From JBLXBZ01 sp048265185 (GTDB lineage Bacteria > Pseudomonadota > Alphaproteobacteria > Rhizobiales > Stappiaceae): a stretch of DNA of 64,000 bases. The stretch covers positions 124,001 to 188,000 of the forward strand of contig JBLXBZ010000001.1 of NCBI GenBank assembly GCA_048265185.1, given 5' to 3'. The translations under genes and the position numbers were made by a program. Shown piece after piece: positions 43,415 to 52,955 of the stretch; position 1 is the first letter of the stretch; every line of letters starts with the position of its first letter. The notes under the pieces are model-generated. The model worked only from the letters and a program-made list of their open reading frames with translations, was not told the DNA's origin and ran no database searches.

Positions 43415-46400
43415 TTGCGTTGGTTCTGGAAGTCGGTGCAACCAAGGGAAACTGTTCTGATTAAACATTTGATACGACGCCATGTCCCACAGCGGAGCAG
43501 ATTGCGCAAAGCCAAGCGATGCAGGAGGTGTCGGACGTTTGGCGTTTTGGGTGGTTTTGTGCTTTTCTTGGCGGCGTTGGTCGGGTGGCGCATGTCGCAA
43601 GGCCCCATCGTCCTTCCTTATCTCGCGAATGTTCTTGAGGAGCGGGCGGTTCTGGCTGGCGCGGATCTTTCTGCGGGTGTGATCAGTTTAGATTTCACCT
43701 CGGACCGTGGCGTTTTGCTTGCCATTGAAAACGCCGCGCTTGAGTTGGACGGTGGAGACATCGCCATCAGCCTTCCATATGTGAGCGCTCCGATTGATCT
43801 AATGGCTCTCGCGGCAGGTGAACTTCGATTCAAGGACATGGAGATTGATCGCGCCACGGTTCGTATCAAGGACGAGGATTCGCAAACGGTTTTTCCAACC
43901 ATGGCGACCCTTATGGAGGCGGCGGATAAAATATCCTCTGTTATTCTTGCCGAATTCGAGAATCGTGATCTGTTTGAAATCCGTGTGGATACGGCTCAAA
44001 TCACTCTCCTCGGACAGCATGAACGTCAGATTTCAGGAATTAACGCTCAGCTGAAGCGCACCATCCGAGGCGACTTGGTTTTAAAAGCGGAAATCGCCGG
44101 AAGGATTGGTCCTTGGACGTTGGACTTTTCCAGAACGATCGATCAGGAAGACGGTGGCCACGAGATTAGTTTTTACGCGGCCAATCTTACCCTTGGCGAG
44201 TTCATGCCTCTCGGCGCAACTTTGATTTCGGGTAAGGGCTTCGGCATTCCCGCCGCGCTTTCGCTGACATCGTCCTTGAGTGATCGGGGGGAGTTTGAAA
44301 CGGCGGCGTTTCGCGGCGAGGTTTCTCCGGGGTGGATTAACACCGGAAAAACCGTGGTTAGCTTCGATGAGATATTGCTGAACTTGCAATGGAAGGCGGG
44401 GTCCCCGCTCGTTCAAGTTCTGCCTTCGCGTTACGTCAGAGGTAAAACGTCGATCCCGTTGGAGGGGGTTATTGGCGCGCCTGCTGAGGGTGAAAAGGAC
44501 TGGACGGTGAAGCTTACCAGCCGTGAGGCCCGTTTTGGCCCGAGCGACGTGGCCGGACCGCCGCTTGAAGTGCGGGTGATTGAGATTGATGGCCGCGCCG
44601 ATCCAGAAAAAATGCTGTTCCAGTTTGATCGTTTGTCTCTGTTTAGCCCTACCGCCACAATTGAAACGGCAGGCTCTTTTCAATTGCGTGACGACGGTCC
44701 TTATCTCGCCATGGCTGTTCAATTTGGAGCGATGCCTGTCGCCGCCGCAAAGCGCTTATGGCCGGTTACGGTGGTGCCTCCAGCGCGTGAGTGGGTGATT
44801 GAGCACGTACTTGAAGGCCGTCTTCAGAGAGGGCGGGCGACAGTGGCGCTTAGTCCTCCCGCATTTGATATGGAAGACCCTGAAGCGGGATGGTCTGGCG
44901 ATGACCTAGCGATAGACGTGGATTTTCAGGATTTTAGCGTTAAAACGATTGGCGCCATTCCAATTATCCAGGGGCTTTCAGGAAAGCTGCGCGTTGAAAA
45001 AGAAGGGTTGTTCATTTCTGCGAAAGACGGTCGCATCTTGGCCGACAATGACGATGTGGTCGATGTGTCTGACGCTCTGTTTTCTATTCCCGAGCTGAAT
45101 CAGGAGGGAATTAAAGATGCGGAGCTTGATTTTGAAGTGAAAGGTGGCGCGCAGGCGCTGGCGAGTGTTTTGAACAGTGAGCCGCTTTTGGTCATGGCCA
45201 AGAAAGGACTGGCGCCCTCAGATGTGAGCGGGTCGGGTTCAATGAACTTCAAGATGGAGTTTCCTTTAGAAAAGATGCTGCAAATTGAAGATGTGGTTTG
45301 GTCGGTGAAAGGGCGGGTGTCGGATTTTACAATTTCCAAACCAATTGAAGGACGCAAGATCTCCCAAGCCAACCTTGATTTTTCCGCCAGTCCTCAGCAA
45401 ATCAATTTGAAGGGCAAGGGGCGCATTGATGGTTTAGCGGCGGATCTTGATCTTGTTTTGCCCTTCGACGAGGAGCATTCAGATGCCGTCGATGGGCGTC
45501 AGCAGGTTGTGATTAACATCAGCGTGGCTGATTTGGCCAAACGCGGTATTCAGCTTGGTGGTTTCGTCTCTGGTCCATTGCGCTTGTCGGTGGATGAAAC
45601 GCCGTCGAAAAAGAACTATGTGGTCGACCTGAGGCTGGCGCGCATAAGCTTGGCGCAGATCGGTTGGGTGAAAGAGGCTGGCGTTGAGGCGAGTGCGAAG
45701 TTTTCTGTGGTTGATCACGGGGAAAATCGCACCATTGAAAATCTCGTTCTTACTTCGCAAGGCGTGCGCGTCGAGGGGGAGATAAAGTTACGCGAATCTG
45801 GCGCTTTTCTCAGTGCGGATTTTGATCGCTTTCAACTTCGGCCCAATGATCGAGCTTCTCTCAGCCTGAGGCGGAAAGGAGAGCGGGTTTACGTGAACTT
45901 GAAGGCGGAGCGGCTTGATGGTCGTGGCGTGATATCGGCTTTGAAAAGTAATACGTCTTCAGGCGCGGATGAAAAGTCTTCTAATTCACTGATCAACGTA
46001 GAAGCTCGTGTTGAACGGTTGATTGGTTTCAACGACGTGGTCCTGAATAACGTTGACTTTCTGATGGACGCCGATGGATCCAGCTTTTCGAACTTCAGCG
46101 TGACCGGCGCAACAAGCGGTGGGAAACGGTTTAACGTTTCTTCCGTGAAGAAAGGGCGAGGCGCCGTTGCTCAAGGCGATTTCGCCGCTACCGGCGATAT
46201 CCTTCGTTTTACGGATATTTACAAGCGGATTCGCGGTGGCGTAGGGAACCTATCGATTGAAATGTCTGAAACGGATCAATGGAAAGGCTCATTTATTGTT
46301 GAGAATCTCTCTATTCTGGACAATGAAGCGATTCGTAACCTTAGTCATTCGAGCACTTTAAGGAGTGGTCGAGACAGGCCAATTATTGCGTTGCAAAGCA

Positions 46401-46759
46401 ACGCGCGTGGGGAGGCCTCGTTTCACAAAATGGAAATTCATTTCACACGAACGGGTGATGTTTTAAACGTGAATGAAGGGGCGATGACAGGAGCGTCGAT
46501 TGGGGGCACATTTACCGGTTCCATCGATTTAGCTACGCAACGTCTGAACTTGAAAGGTACTTTCGTTCCCATCTACGCCTTGAACAATTTGTTTGCGAAA
46601 ATTCCTATTCTCGGGTTTGCGCTTGGCGGAGGTTCCGACGAAGGGTTGTTCGGGGTGACTTATCAGTTGGTGGGCGCCATTAGCGATCCGCAACTGCGGG
46701 TCAATCCGGTTTCGGCCATTGCGCCGGGAATTTTCAGGAAGATGTTCGAATATCAATAG
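43415..46759 (+). CDS. Large AsmA-like/DUF3971 envelope protein
   Basis: A protein of about 1100 residues with one N-terminal TM (FGVLGGFVLFLAALVGW, about residues 42-58), then a long periplasmic body. It contains DUF3971 around WVIEHVLEGRLQRGRATVAL and an AsmA-like C-terminal region (MTGASIGGTFTGSIDLATQRLNLKG in parts, and FAKIPILGFALGGGSDEGLF). Such proteins (YhdP/TamB/AsmA group) are repeating beta-groove proteins that carry phospholipids between the two membranes. No ATG precedes the TM in this frame. The start is TTG 43415 or GTG 43436 (TGGAAG just upstream), so the first residues are uncertain. It is transcribed alone and divergently from bcp. Confidence 0.85.
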   Translation: MRWFWKSVQPRETVLIKHLIRRHVPQRSRLRKAKRCRRCRTFGVLGGFVLFLAALVGWRMSQGPIVLPYLANVLEERAVLAGADLSAGVISLDFTSDRGVLLAIENAALELDGGDIAISLPYVSAPIDLMALAAGELRFKDMEIDRATVRIKDEDSQTVFPTMATLMEAADKISSVILAEFENRDLFEIRVDTAQITLLGQHERQISGINAQLKRTIRGDLVLKAEIAGRIGPWTLDFSRTIDQEDGGHEISFYAANLTLGEFMPLGATLISGKGFGIPAALSLTSSLSDRGEFETAAFRGEVSPGWINTGKTVVSFDEILLNLQWKAGSPLVQVLPSRYVRGKTSIPLEGVIGAPAEGEKDWTVKLTSREARFGPSDVAGPPLEVRVIEIDGRADPEKMLFQFDRLSLFSPTATIETAGSFQLRDDGPYLAMAVQFGAMPVAAAKRLWPVTVVPPAREWVIEHVLEGRLQRGRATVALSPPAFDMEDPEAGWSGDDLAIDVDFQDFSVKTIGAIPIIQGLSGKLRVEKEGLFISAKDGRILADNDDVVDVSDALFSIPELNQEGIKDAELDFEVKGGAQALASVLNSEPLLVMAKKGLAPSDVSGSGSMNFKMEFPLEKMLQIEDVVWSVKGRVSDFTISKPIEGRKISQANLDFSASPQQINLKGKGRIDGLAADLDLVLPFDEEHSDAVDGRQQVVINISVADLAKRGIQLGGFVSGPLRLSVDETPSKKNYVVDLRLARISLAQIGWVKEAGVEASAKFSVVDHGENRTIENLVLTSQGVRVEGEIKLRESGAFLSADFDRFQLRPNDRASLSLRRKGERVYVNLKAERLDGRGVISALKSNTSSGADEKSSNSLINVEARVERLIGFNDVVLNNVDFLMDADGSSFSNFSVTGATSGGKRFNVSSVKKGRGAVAQGDFAATGDILRFTDIYKRIRGGVGNLSIEMSETDQWKGSFIVENLSILDNEAIRNLSHSSTLRSGRDRPIIALQSNARGEASFHKMEIHFTRTGDVLNVNEGAMTGASIGGTFTGSIDLATQRLNLKGTFVPIYALNNLFAKIPILGFALGGGSDEGLFGVTYQLVGAISDPQLRVNPVSAIAPGIFRKMFEYQ

Positions 46760-46767
46760 AAATAAAA

Positions 46768-46794
46768 GCGACGGGTTTTCGCCCGCCGCCTTTT
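46768..46794. terminator. Probable terminator between AsmA-like and tyrS genes
   Basis: GCGACGGG (46768-46775) and CCCGCCGC (46782-46789) form an 8-bp stem with one mismatch and loop TTTTCG, followed by CTTTT. It lies 9 bases after the AsmA-like stop. The T-tract is short. Confidence 0.5.
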
Positions 46795-46852
46795 CACGTC
46801 TGATTTTGCGTCATTGGTCGTCAGCTTGCCAACGCGGTTTATGCCTTGCGTT

Positions 46853-48106
46853 CTAGACTGGCTTTAAAAGGACGTGTTTTTTCTTTCCTAGCGACAGTTT
46901 CACGACGCCTTCATTGCTCACGTCATTTGTCGTCAGCACGCGCTTGTCGTTATTCTCGCTGGCGTCATTGATGCGGATCGCGCCGCCTTTCAAATTGCGC
47001 CGGGCGTCGCCATTGGAGGCGCAAAGCCCTGCTTGCACCAGAGCGCTGAGAAGGCCAATCCCCTCGGCGAGGCTGGCCGAGGGGATTTCCACGGAAGGAA
47101 GGCCTTCCGCCATGGCGCCTTCTTCAAAGGCCTTGCGGGCCGTCTCCGCCGCTGTTTCCGCAGCTTCGCGCCCTCTGACCAGCGCGGTCGCTTCGGTCGC
47201 CAAAATCTTCTTGGCTTCGTTCACGTCGGCTCCGGTGAGCGCCGCGAGACGATTGATTTCCTCAAGCGGCAGCACAGTGAACAATTTTAAGAAGCGAACC
47301 ACGTCGGCGTCTTCCGTGTTGCGCCAGAATTGCCAATAGTCATAAGTGGACAACTTGTCTTCATTCAGCCAAACGGCGCCGGCGGCGGTTTTCCCCATTT
47401 TCGCGCCGGAGGAGGTTGTCAGCAATGGCGAGGTCAGAGCGAAAAATTCTTTGGACTCCATTCGTCTTCCAAGGTCGACGCCCGAAACGATGTTGCCCCA
47501 TTGGTCTGATCCACCCATCTGCAGGCGGCAGCCCGTTCGTCTGTAAAGTTCGACGAAATCATATCCCTGTAAAAGCATGTAGTTGAATTCAAGAAAGGAC
47601 AGGTGCTGCTCGCGCTCAAGTCGCGTGCGCACGGCGTCGCGCGCAATCATTTGATTCACTGAAAAATGTCGTCCCACCTCGCGCAGGAATTGCACGTAGT
47701 CTAGCTTCATCAGCCAGTCGGCGTTATCCAGCATGAGCGCGTCCGTAGAGCCGTCTCCGAAGGTCAGGACTTTATCGAAGACAGTACGGATTCCAGCTTT
47801 GTTGACTTCGATCGTGGCGTCGTCAAGGAGAGGGCGGGCGTCGTCGCGGAAGGAGGGGTCGCCGATGCGCGTGGTGCCGCTCCCCATCAAGGCGATGGGG
47901 CGGTGGCCGGTTTTTTGCAGCCAATAAAGCATCATGATCTGAACAAGCGAACCGACGTGCAATGAAGAGGCGGTGCAGTCGAAGCCGATGTAGGCGGTGA
48001 CGGTTTCCTCTTGCAAAAGCTTGTCGAGGCTATTGGCGTCCGAGATCTGATGGATGAAGCCTCGGTCATGGAGAACTGTCAGAAACTCGGATTTGTAAGC
48101 GCTCAT
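46853..48106 (-). CDS. tyrS: Tyrosyl-tRNA synthetase
   Basis: A 417-residue class I synthetase that charges tRNA-Tyr. The HIGH-like motif is SSLHVGSL, the Tyr-binding segment YIGFDCTA, the KMSKS-like motif KMGKT in GAKMGKTAAGAVWL, and QMGGSDQWGNIVSG is diagnostic for bacterial TyrRS. A C-terminal S4-like RNA-binding domain follows (AGLCASNGDARRNLKGGAIR). I chose ATG 48106 (MSAYKSEFLTVL); ATG 48121 would add MKATN. It is transcribed alone. Confidence 0.96.
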   Translation of the reverse strand: MSAYKSEFLTVLHDRGFIHQISDANSLDKLLQEETVTAYIGFDCTASSLHVGSLVQIMMLYWLQKTGHRPIALMGSGTTRIGDPSFRDDARPLLDDATIEVNKAGIRTVFDKVLTFGDGSTDALMLDNADWLMKLDYVQFLREVGRHFSVNQMIARDAVRTRLEREQHLSFLEFNYMLLQGYDFVELYRRTGCRLQMGGSDQWGNIVSGVDLGRRMESKEFFALTSPLLTTSSGAKMGKTAAGAVWLNEDKLSTYDYWQFWRNTEDADVVRFLKLFTVLPLEEINRLAALTGADVNEAKKILATEATALVRGREAAETAAETARKAFEEGAMAEGLPSVEIPSASLAEGIGLLSALVQAGLCASNGDARRNLKGGAIRINDASENNDKRVLTTNDVSNEGVVKLSLGKKKHVLLKPV

Positions 48107-48251
48107 GTTGGTGGCTTTCATTCTTTCAAGGATCAAAATTCATACATCGGACGGATGCGCAGAAAAACGAATATGGCTTCTATACTGGATTGGGTTGCAG
48201 ATTTCACGAAAAATGAAATCCTGAATCTGACGCGGTTTGCCGCCAGCGTTC

Positions 48252-48926
48252 CTACTGCTGTTTACGTAAAGAGGCGACGGCGTCCCAGAGCGCGTCAAAA
48301 TGCGAGATTACCTTATCCGGATCAAGCTTGGCTACGGGAACTGGCGTATATCCGAAGTCCACCGCGACGACCGGCGTCTTTGCGGCGCGGGCGGCGTCAA
48401 TATCGGTTTTGGAGTCGCCCACCATGACTGCTTGATTCTTGTCCGCGCCGCAACGTGATATGGCGCCTAGCAGGGGGGCCGGATCAGGTTTGGGATGGGC
48501 GAATGTGTCACCGCAGACGATTGCGTCGAAATATTTAGCTAAATCAAGCGCCTCCACCAACGGAAAAGTTAGGCTTTCCACCTTGTTGGTGCAGATCGCC
48601 AGTTTCCAACCATTGGCGCGGAACGTGTCCAGAGCTTCGACGACGCCGGGAAAAACGTGGCTGTAAACGGCTATATTCTGGCGGTAGTAGCTTAAAAAAC
48701 GCGCGTACATTGGTTCGATGTCGATGCGGGCCAGGTCTGCGCCATTGGCGACTAGCCCGCGTTCAAGCAGGACTTTTGCGCCAAGCCCGACCATGGAGCG
48801 CACGCCTTCGTCTGAAATAGCTTGAAAACCGTTTTCCGTAAGCACCACGTTCAGGCTCGCGGTGAGGTCTCCTGCGGTCTCCGCCAATGTTCCATCGAGA
48901 TCAAGAATTAGAACGGGAGGTTTCAT
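48252..48926 (-). CDS. gph: Phosphoglycolate phosphatase (HAD superfamily)
   Basis: A 224-residue HAD subfamily IA phosphatase. Motif I is LILDLDGTLAE, motif II lies in LAICTNKVE, and motif III includes the Lys of HPKPDP, with the Asp residues in VMVGDSKTDIDAA. It removes phosphate from 2-phosphoglycolate, a by-product of DNA repair and oxygenation. I chose ATG 48926 with AAAGGAC upstream. A longer reading to 49064 adds 46 residues unlike the family. Substrate assignment within the HAD family is by overall similarity. Confidence 0.88.
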   Translation of the reverse strand: MKPPVLILDLDGTLAETAGDLTASLNVVLTENGFQAISDEGVRSMVGLGAKVLLERGLVANGADLARIDIEPMYARFLSYYRQNIAVYSHVFPGVVEALDTFRANGWKLAICTNKVESLTFPLVEALDLAKYFDAIVCGDTFAHPKPDPAPLLGAISRCGADKNQAVMVGDSKTDIDAARAAKTPVVAVDFGYTPVPVAKLDPDKVISHFDALWDAVASLRKQQ

Positions 48927-49335
48927 GATGTGTCCTTTGGGGTGGCGTGAGGTTTTCGAACGGATTGCAACGCGTGGAGCGTATGCATTGAAGACTTTCT
49001 CATGCGGGAAGGCGATGCTGGACCGCGTTTTTGTCGTGCTATCTCTTTTGGCGTTTGCCGGCAAGCTTTGAGCTGTAAAAGGAGGGGGCTAGATAACCTG
49101 ATGCGAGATGAAAGGGGAGAGGGATAATTTACGCGGGAGAATCGGTTTTGGGCGTCGAGGCCATTGGCGGCGTGGTTCAAGGCGCTTATATAAAGGCTAA
49201 ATCGCTGGATCGGCTTTTTCTGTTCGCAGGCAGGGAAGATAGAGTTGGCCCACTGGGCATGTCTATGTTAAATCCGCGCAAGGATTGACAGCGTGTCTCC
49301 CTCACGGGGGAGCCGTGATGATAACGAGGCGCTAG
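48927..49335. other. Divergent intergenic region between gph and rpiA
   Basis: 409 bases with no convincing gene. It must hold promoters for both genes. I see no repeat or hairpin worth naming. Confidence 0.4.
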
Positions 49336-50040
49336 ATGAGCGATGAATTGAAGCGCAAGGCCGCGCAGGCGGCGCTGGCGGAAGTGAAAGATGGCATGCG
49401 TGTCGGTTTGGGAACTGGGTCGACCGCCGATCATTTTGTCAAGCTGCTGGGTGAGCGGGTGCGCGGAGGTTTGAAGGTCATCGCCGTTCCTACATCTGAA
49501 CGCACGGCTCAATTGGCGAAGGCGGAAGGAATCTCGGTGTCGACGCTCGAGGAAACTCCGGTTCTTGACGTCACTATCGACGGCGCCGACGAGTTGGATG
49601 AAGCCTTGACCCTGATCAAGGGCGGCGGCGGCGCCTTGCTTCGGGAGAAAATCGTGGCGACCGCCTCCAGAGAAATGATCGTGATCGCGGACGCGAGCAA
49701 ACGTGTGTCCGTATTGGGCGCCTTTCCATTGCCGATCGAGGTAGTGCCTTTTGGCTTGGCTGCAACAAAGCGCTTGGTGCAAGAACTTCTGGTCGAATTG
49801 GGTTATGCCGCCGATTTAAGTCTGCGCCAGAATGGCGATCAGGCGTTTGTGACGGACGGCGGTCATTATATTCTTGACGCGAACCTGAAGCATATATCCC
49901 ACGCAAGGAAATTGGCGACGTCGCTTTTGCAAGTTCCTGGCGTTGTCGATCACGGGTTGTTTATCGGCATCGCGTCCAAAGCCTATATTTCTTCAGATGC
50001 GGAAGTGCTGTGTCTGAGATCAAATGACGCTGGTGATTGA
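49336..50040 (+). CDS. rpiA: Ribose-5-phosphate isomerase A
   Basis: A 234-residue RpiA that interconverts ribose 5-phosphate and ribulose 5-phosphate in the pentose phosphate pathway. Signatures are VGLGTGSTADHF (phosphate loop), IDGADELDEAL with the catalytic Asp residues, IKGGGGALLREKIVA with the catalytic Glu, and FVTDGGHYILD. Length is normal. ATG 49336 follows GAGGCG. The small exported DUF2059 protein gene follows 80 bases later and gor after that, all on the plus strand; they may be separate transcripts. Confidence 0.96.
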   Translation: MSDELKRKAAQAALAEVKDGMRVGLGTGSTADHFVKLLGERVRGGLKVIAVPTSERTAQLAKAEGISVSTLEETPVLDVTIDGADELDEALTLIKGGGGALLREKIVATASREMIVIADASKRVSVLGAFPLPIEVVPFGLAATKRLVQELLVELGYAADLSLRQNGDQAFVTDGGHYILDANLKHISHARKLATSLLQVPGVVDHGLFIGIASKAYISSDAEVLCLRSNDAGD

Positions 50041-50120
50041 TTGGTTCTTTACTTTAATCCGATTGATCAGAAATAGTGATGCTACAATTTTTCGTTGTTA
50101 GAATTCTGAGGAGACTTTCT

Positions 50121-50636
50121 ATGATCCGCTTTGCGAAAAAGCGTTTTTTTTCAGGCGTAGCCGCCGCGTTTGTTGTTTGCGCAGCGGTGTCGTCCGCTCC
50201 GGTTCAGGCGCAGGAAATTTCCGAATCTCATCTCAACGCCGCCAAGGAAGCGGTCATGGGAGCGCAGGTTTTGTCTTCCTTTGACGATATTTTGCCAATG
50301 GTCGCGGAGCAAACGAAGTCCTTGTTCATTCGCAGCAACCCCGCCGCCACGGTTCAAATTGATCTGGCGACCACCGAAGTTGCGCTTGAAATGGCTGAAA
50401 AACGTCCAGAGCTGAACAAAATTATTTATGAAGTATGGGCGCGCCGCTTTACGGAAGACGAGTTGAAGCAGATCGCTGCTTTCTACGATAGCCCGGTTGG
50501 TAAGAAGCTGGCGGACATGGGACCGGAGCTTACGGCGTTTTCCGTCGGCGCGGCCAAGCAATGGGGCGACAAATTGTCAACCGACATGCTGCCATTAGTC
50601 GATGCGAAGCTTAAAGAGGCTGGCGTTATCGAATAA
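50121..50636 (+). CDS. DUF2059 domain-containing exported protein
   Basis: A 171-residue protein. The signal peptide is MIRFAKKRFFSGVAAAFVVC onward, to AVSSAPVQAQ. The DUF2059 domain occupies about residues 75-140 (EVWARRFTEDELKQIAAFYD, SPVGKKLADMGPEL), an alpha-helical periplasmic domain without an assigned function. It is common just upstream of gor or near rpiA in Alphaproteobacteria, as here. I chose ATG 50121, preceded by GAGGAG. An in-frame ATG at 50076 adds a hydrophobic but unlikely lead. Confidence 0.9.
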   Translation: MIRFAKKRFFSGVAAAFVVCAAVSSAPVQAQEISESHLNAAKEAVMGAQVLSSFDDILPMVAEQTKSLFIRSNPAATVQIDLATTEVALEMAEKRPELNKIIYEVWARRFTEDELKQIAAFYDSPVGKKLADMGPELTAFSVGAAKQWGDKLSTDMLPLVDAKLKEAGVIE

Positions 50637-50700
50637 TCGCCTGATAGCGAACTCGTGACATCATTATCCAGAACCACGTTATCTCAGCAGAGGAAGCGGT

Positions 50701-52080
50701 ATGGCGCGTTTTGACTATGACCTTTTCGTTATCGGGGGGGGATCCGGCGGCGTCCGCGCCGCGCGTATCGCCGCTGGACACGGCGCGCGCGTCGGAATTG
50801 CGGAAGAGTATCGTTATGGTGGAACCTGCGTCATTCGCGGCTGCGTTCCCAAGAAACTGTTCGTCTATGCGTCGCAGTTTTCCGAAGAGTTCGAAGACGC
50901 CGCCGGTTTTGGTTGGTCCGTTGAAGATCGTTCATTCGACTGGTCGACGTTAATCGCCAATAAAGACCGGGAGATAGCTCGTCTGGAAGGCATCTACAGA
51001 CGAAATCTGGAAAAAGCTAATGTGGAGCTTTTTGATAGCCGGGCCGTTCTGGAGGATCGACACACGGTTCATCTGACGGCGGACGGACGCCGGGTGACGG
51101 CGGAACGGATTTTGATCGCCGTCGGCGCCACGCCTAACGTGGACGCTGCGCTCCCTGGCGGTGAGCATGTGATCACTTCAAATGAAGCATTTCACTTAAT
51201 GGAATGCCCGCAGCGGATCGTGGTCGCCGGCGGCGGCTATATCGCTGTGGAGTTTGCGGGCATTTTCAACGGACTCGGCGCGGAGACAACTTTGCTTTAT
51301 CGGGGCGAAGAAATTCTGCGCGGCTTTGACGATGATTTGCGTAAAAGCTTGCATGAAGAGATGGAAAAGAAGGGCGTCCGCGTCATTTGCGAGGATGTGT
51401 TTTCGTCGATCGAAGAGAGTGAAACCGGTCTTGTCGGACATACGAAAGGCGGTAAACGCCTTGAGGCGGACAAGATCATGTTCGCAATTGGGCGACGCGC
51501 GAATACGGCGGGCCTAGGGTTGGAGAACGCTGGCGTCGCTTTGGGTAAAAACGGTGAAATTATCGTCGACGAGCAATCCCGAACCAATGTGGACAGCATT
51601 TTCGCGGTTGGAGACGTCACCGATCGCGTAAATCTGACGCCTGTGGCCATTCGTGAAGGCCATGCTTTCGCCGATACGGTTTTTGGAGGCAAGCCATGGA
51701 GCGCGGATCATGACTTGATCCCAACGGCGGTGTTTTCTCAGCCGGAAATCGGAACGGTTGGTCTTGGCGAGCACGACGCTTTGGCGAAATTCCCTAACCT
51801 CGACGTTTATTCGGCTTCTTTTCGACCCATGAAGCATACGCTCAGCGGCCGTGATGAAAAAATGCTCATGAAGGTGATTGTTGACGCGGACAGCGACCGG
51901 GTGCTGGGGGTTCACATTCTTGGAGCCGACGCTGGAGAATTGGCGCAAGTTCTTGGAATCGCCGTACGTATGGGCGCGACAAAAGCAGACTTTGATCGCA
52001 CCATGGCGGTGCATCCAACGGCTGCGGAGGAGTTGGTGACCATGAGGGAGCCGACGCGCAGCCACCGTGCTGGCGCATGA
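50701..52080 (+). CDS. gor: Glutathione-disulfide reductase
   Basis: A 459-residue FAD-dependent disulfide reductase that keeps glutathione reduced with NADPH. The FAD motif is GGGSGGVRAARIAAGHGA. The redox-active pair lies in GGTCVIRGCVPKKL. The NADPH site is VAGGGYIAVEFAG followed by LLYRGEEILRGFD with Arg residues typical of NADPH preference. FAVGDVTDRVNLTPVA and the catalytic C-terminal VHPTAAEELVTM with its His-Glu pair complete the enzyme. The RGC active-site form is that of proteobacterial and plant-type Gor. Confidence 0.95.
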   Translation: MARFDYDLFVIGGGSGGVRAARIAAGHGARVGIAEEYRYGGTCVIRGCVPKKLFVYASQFSEEFEDAAGFGWSVEDRSFDWSTLIANKDREIARLEGIYRRNLEKANVELFDSRAVLEDRHTVHLTADGRRVTAERILIAVGATPNVDAALPGGEHVITSNEAFHLMECPQRIVVAGGGYIAVEFAGIFNGLGAETTLLYRGEEILRGFDDDLRKSLHEEMEKKGVRVICEDVFSSIEESETGLVGHTKGGKRLEADKIMFAIGRRANTAGLGLENAGVALGKNGEIIVDEQSRTNVDSIFAVGDVTDRVNLTPVAIREGHAFADTVFGGKPWSADHDLIPTAVFSQPEIGTVGLGEHDALAKFPNLDVYSASFRPMKHTLSGRDEKMLMKVIVDADSDRVLGVHILGADAGELAQVLGIAVRMGATKADFDRTMAVHPTAAEELVTMREPTRSHRAGA

Positions 52081-52173
52081 TGCGTTGTTAGCGCTTGAGC
52101 TCGTCTTTCGTCGGTTTCGAAAGGCGCGTCGATTTTAAGGCGCTTCTTGTCAGTGGGGCGGCGCAATAGAGAT

Positions 52174-52803
52174 ATGAACGTGGAATATATGGACGCGCAG
52201 GAAATTACCTATTTCGGTTACGGATCTCTGGTGAATTTGAACACGATTCCGGTGAACGCAAAAGCGTCTTTAGGTGAACTGGACGGATGGATTCGCGAAT
52301 GGCGCGCCGCGCCGGAGGATGGCGTAGAACGGGGAACTTGCGCGCTAACGGTGACGCCGAGAGAAGGAGTGAGCATCCGCGGCGCCATGTTGCGCGAGCC
52401 TGCGTGGCGGCTGGCGGAGCTTGAGAAGCGTGAGCGCCGCTACGATAAATTTGACGGCATTGGGAGCGCGTTTCGATCCAGCGCCGCTCATGAGGCTCCA
52501 CAAGGTCTTGATCGGGCGTTTCTTTTCAAGGCCAAGGCGTCGCATTATCGCTGGGGAGACGCGCAATGCCCAATTCTGCAAACCTATCTTGATTGCGTGT
52601 TGGCGGGATTCCACTCTCATTGGGGCGAGGAAGGCGTGCGCCATTTCTTTGAAACGACGGATGGGTGGCATGTGCCGGTTCTGCAAGATCGTCGTCGTCC
52701 GCTGTATCCGCGCGCTGTTGAACTCTCGCCTGAACTTGCGCGCTATTTCGATGAGTGTTTGAAAAATATTGGCGGCGATTTGCTGGCGGCGCCCGTGGTT
52801 TGA
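52174..52803 (+). CDS. Gamma-glutamylcyclotransferase-like protein
   Basis: A 209-residue protein of the GGCT/ChaC-like fold. The N-terminal YFGYGSLVNLNTIP is the substrate-loop motif. A candidate catalytic Glu lies in LAELEKRERRYDKF. The family removes gamma-glutamyl groups from peptides such as glutathione as 5-oxoproline. That it follows the glutathione reductase gene by under 100 bases suits a role in glutathione turnover. The start is uncertain: ATG 52174 and ATG 52189 are both possible, and the earlier TTG 52149-frame lead has no support. Function is inferred from fold and neighbour. Confidence 0.75.
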   Translation: MNVEYMDAQEITYFGYGSLVNLNTIPVNAKASLGELDGWIREWRAAPEDGVERGTCALTVTPREGVSIRGAMLREPAWRLAELEKRERRYDKFDGIGSAFRSSAAHEAPQGLDRAFLFKAKASHYRWGDAQCPILQTYLDCVLAGFHSHWGEEGVRHFFETTDGWHVPVLQDRRRPLYPRAVELSPELARYFDECLKNIGGDLLAAPVV

Positions 52804-52955
52804 CGCAGCCTTCGCTCTGGTCACGTCTGACATTGACGTGTATAAGGCCGCGCATGCTTTGGTTCATATCTTTGGAATTGATGCAACAAAATAACAAACG
52901 CGGTCCTCTGAGCACCTGTAGATGATCGTGGCGTATGTCTTTGGGAGTATTTGAA

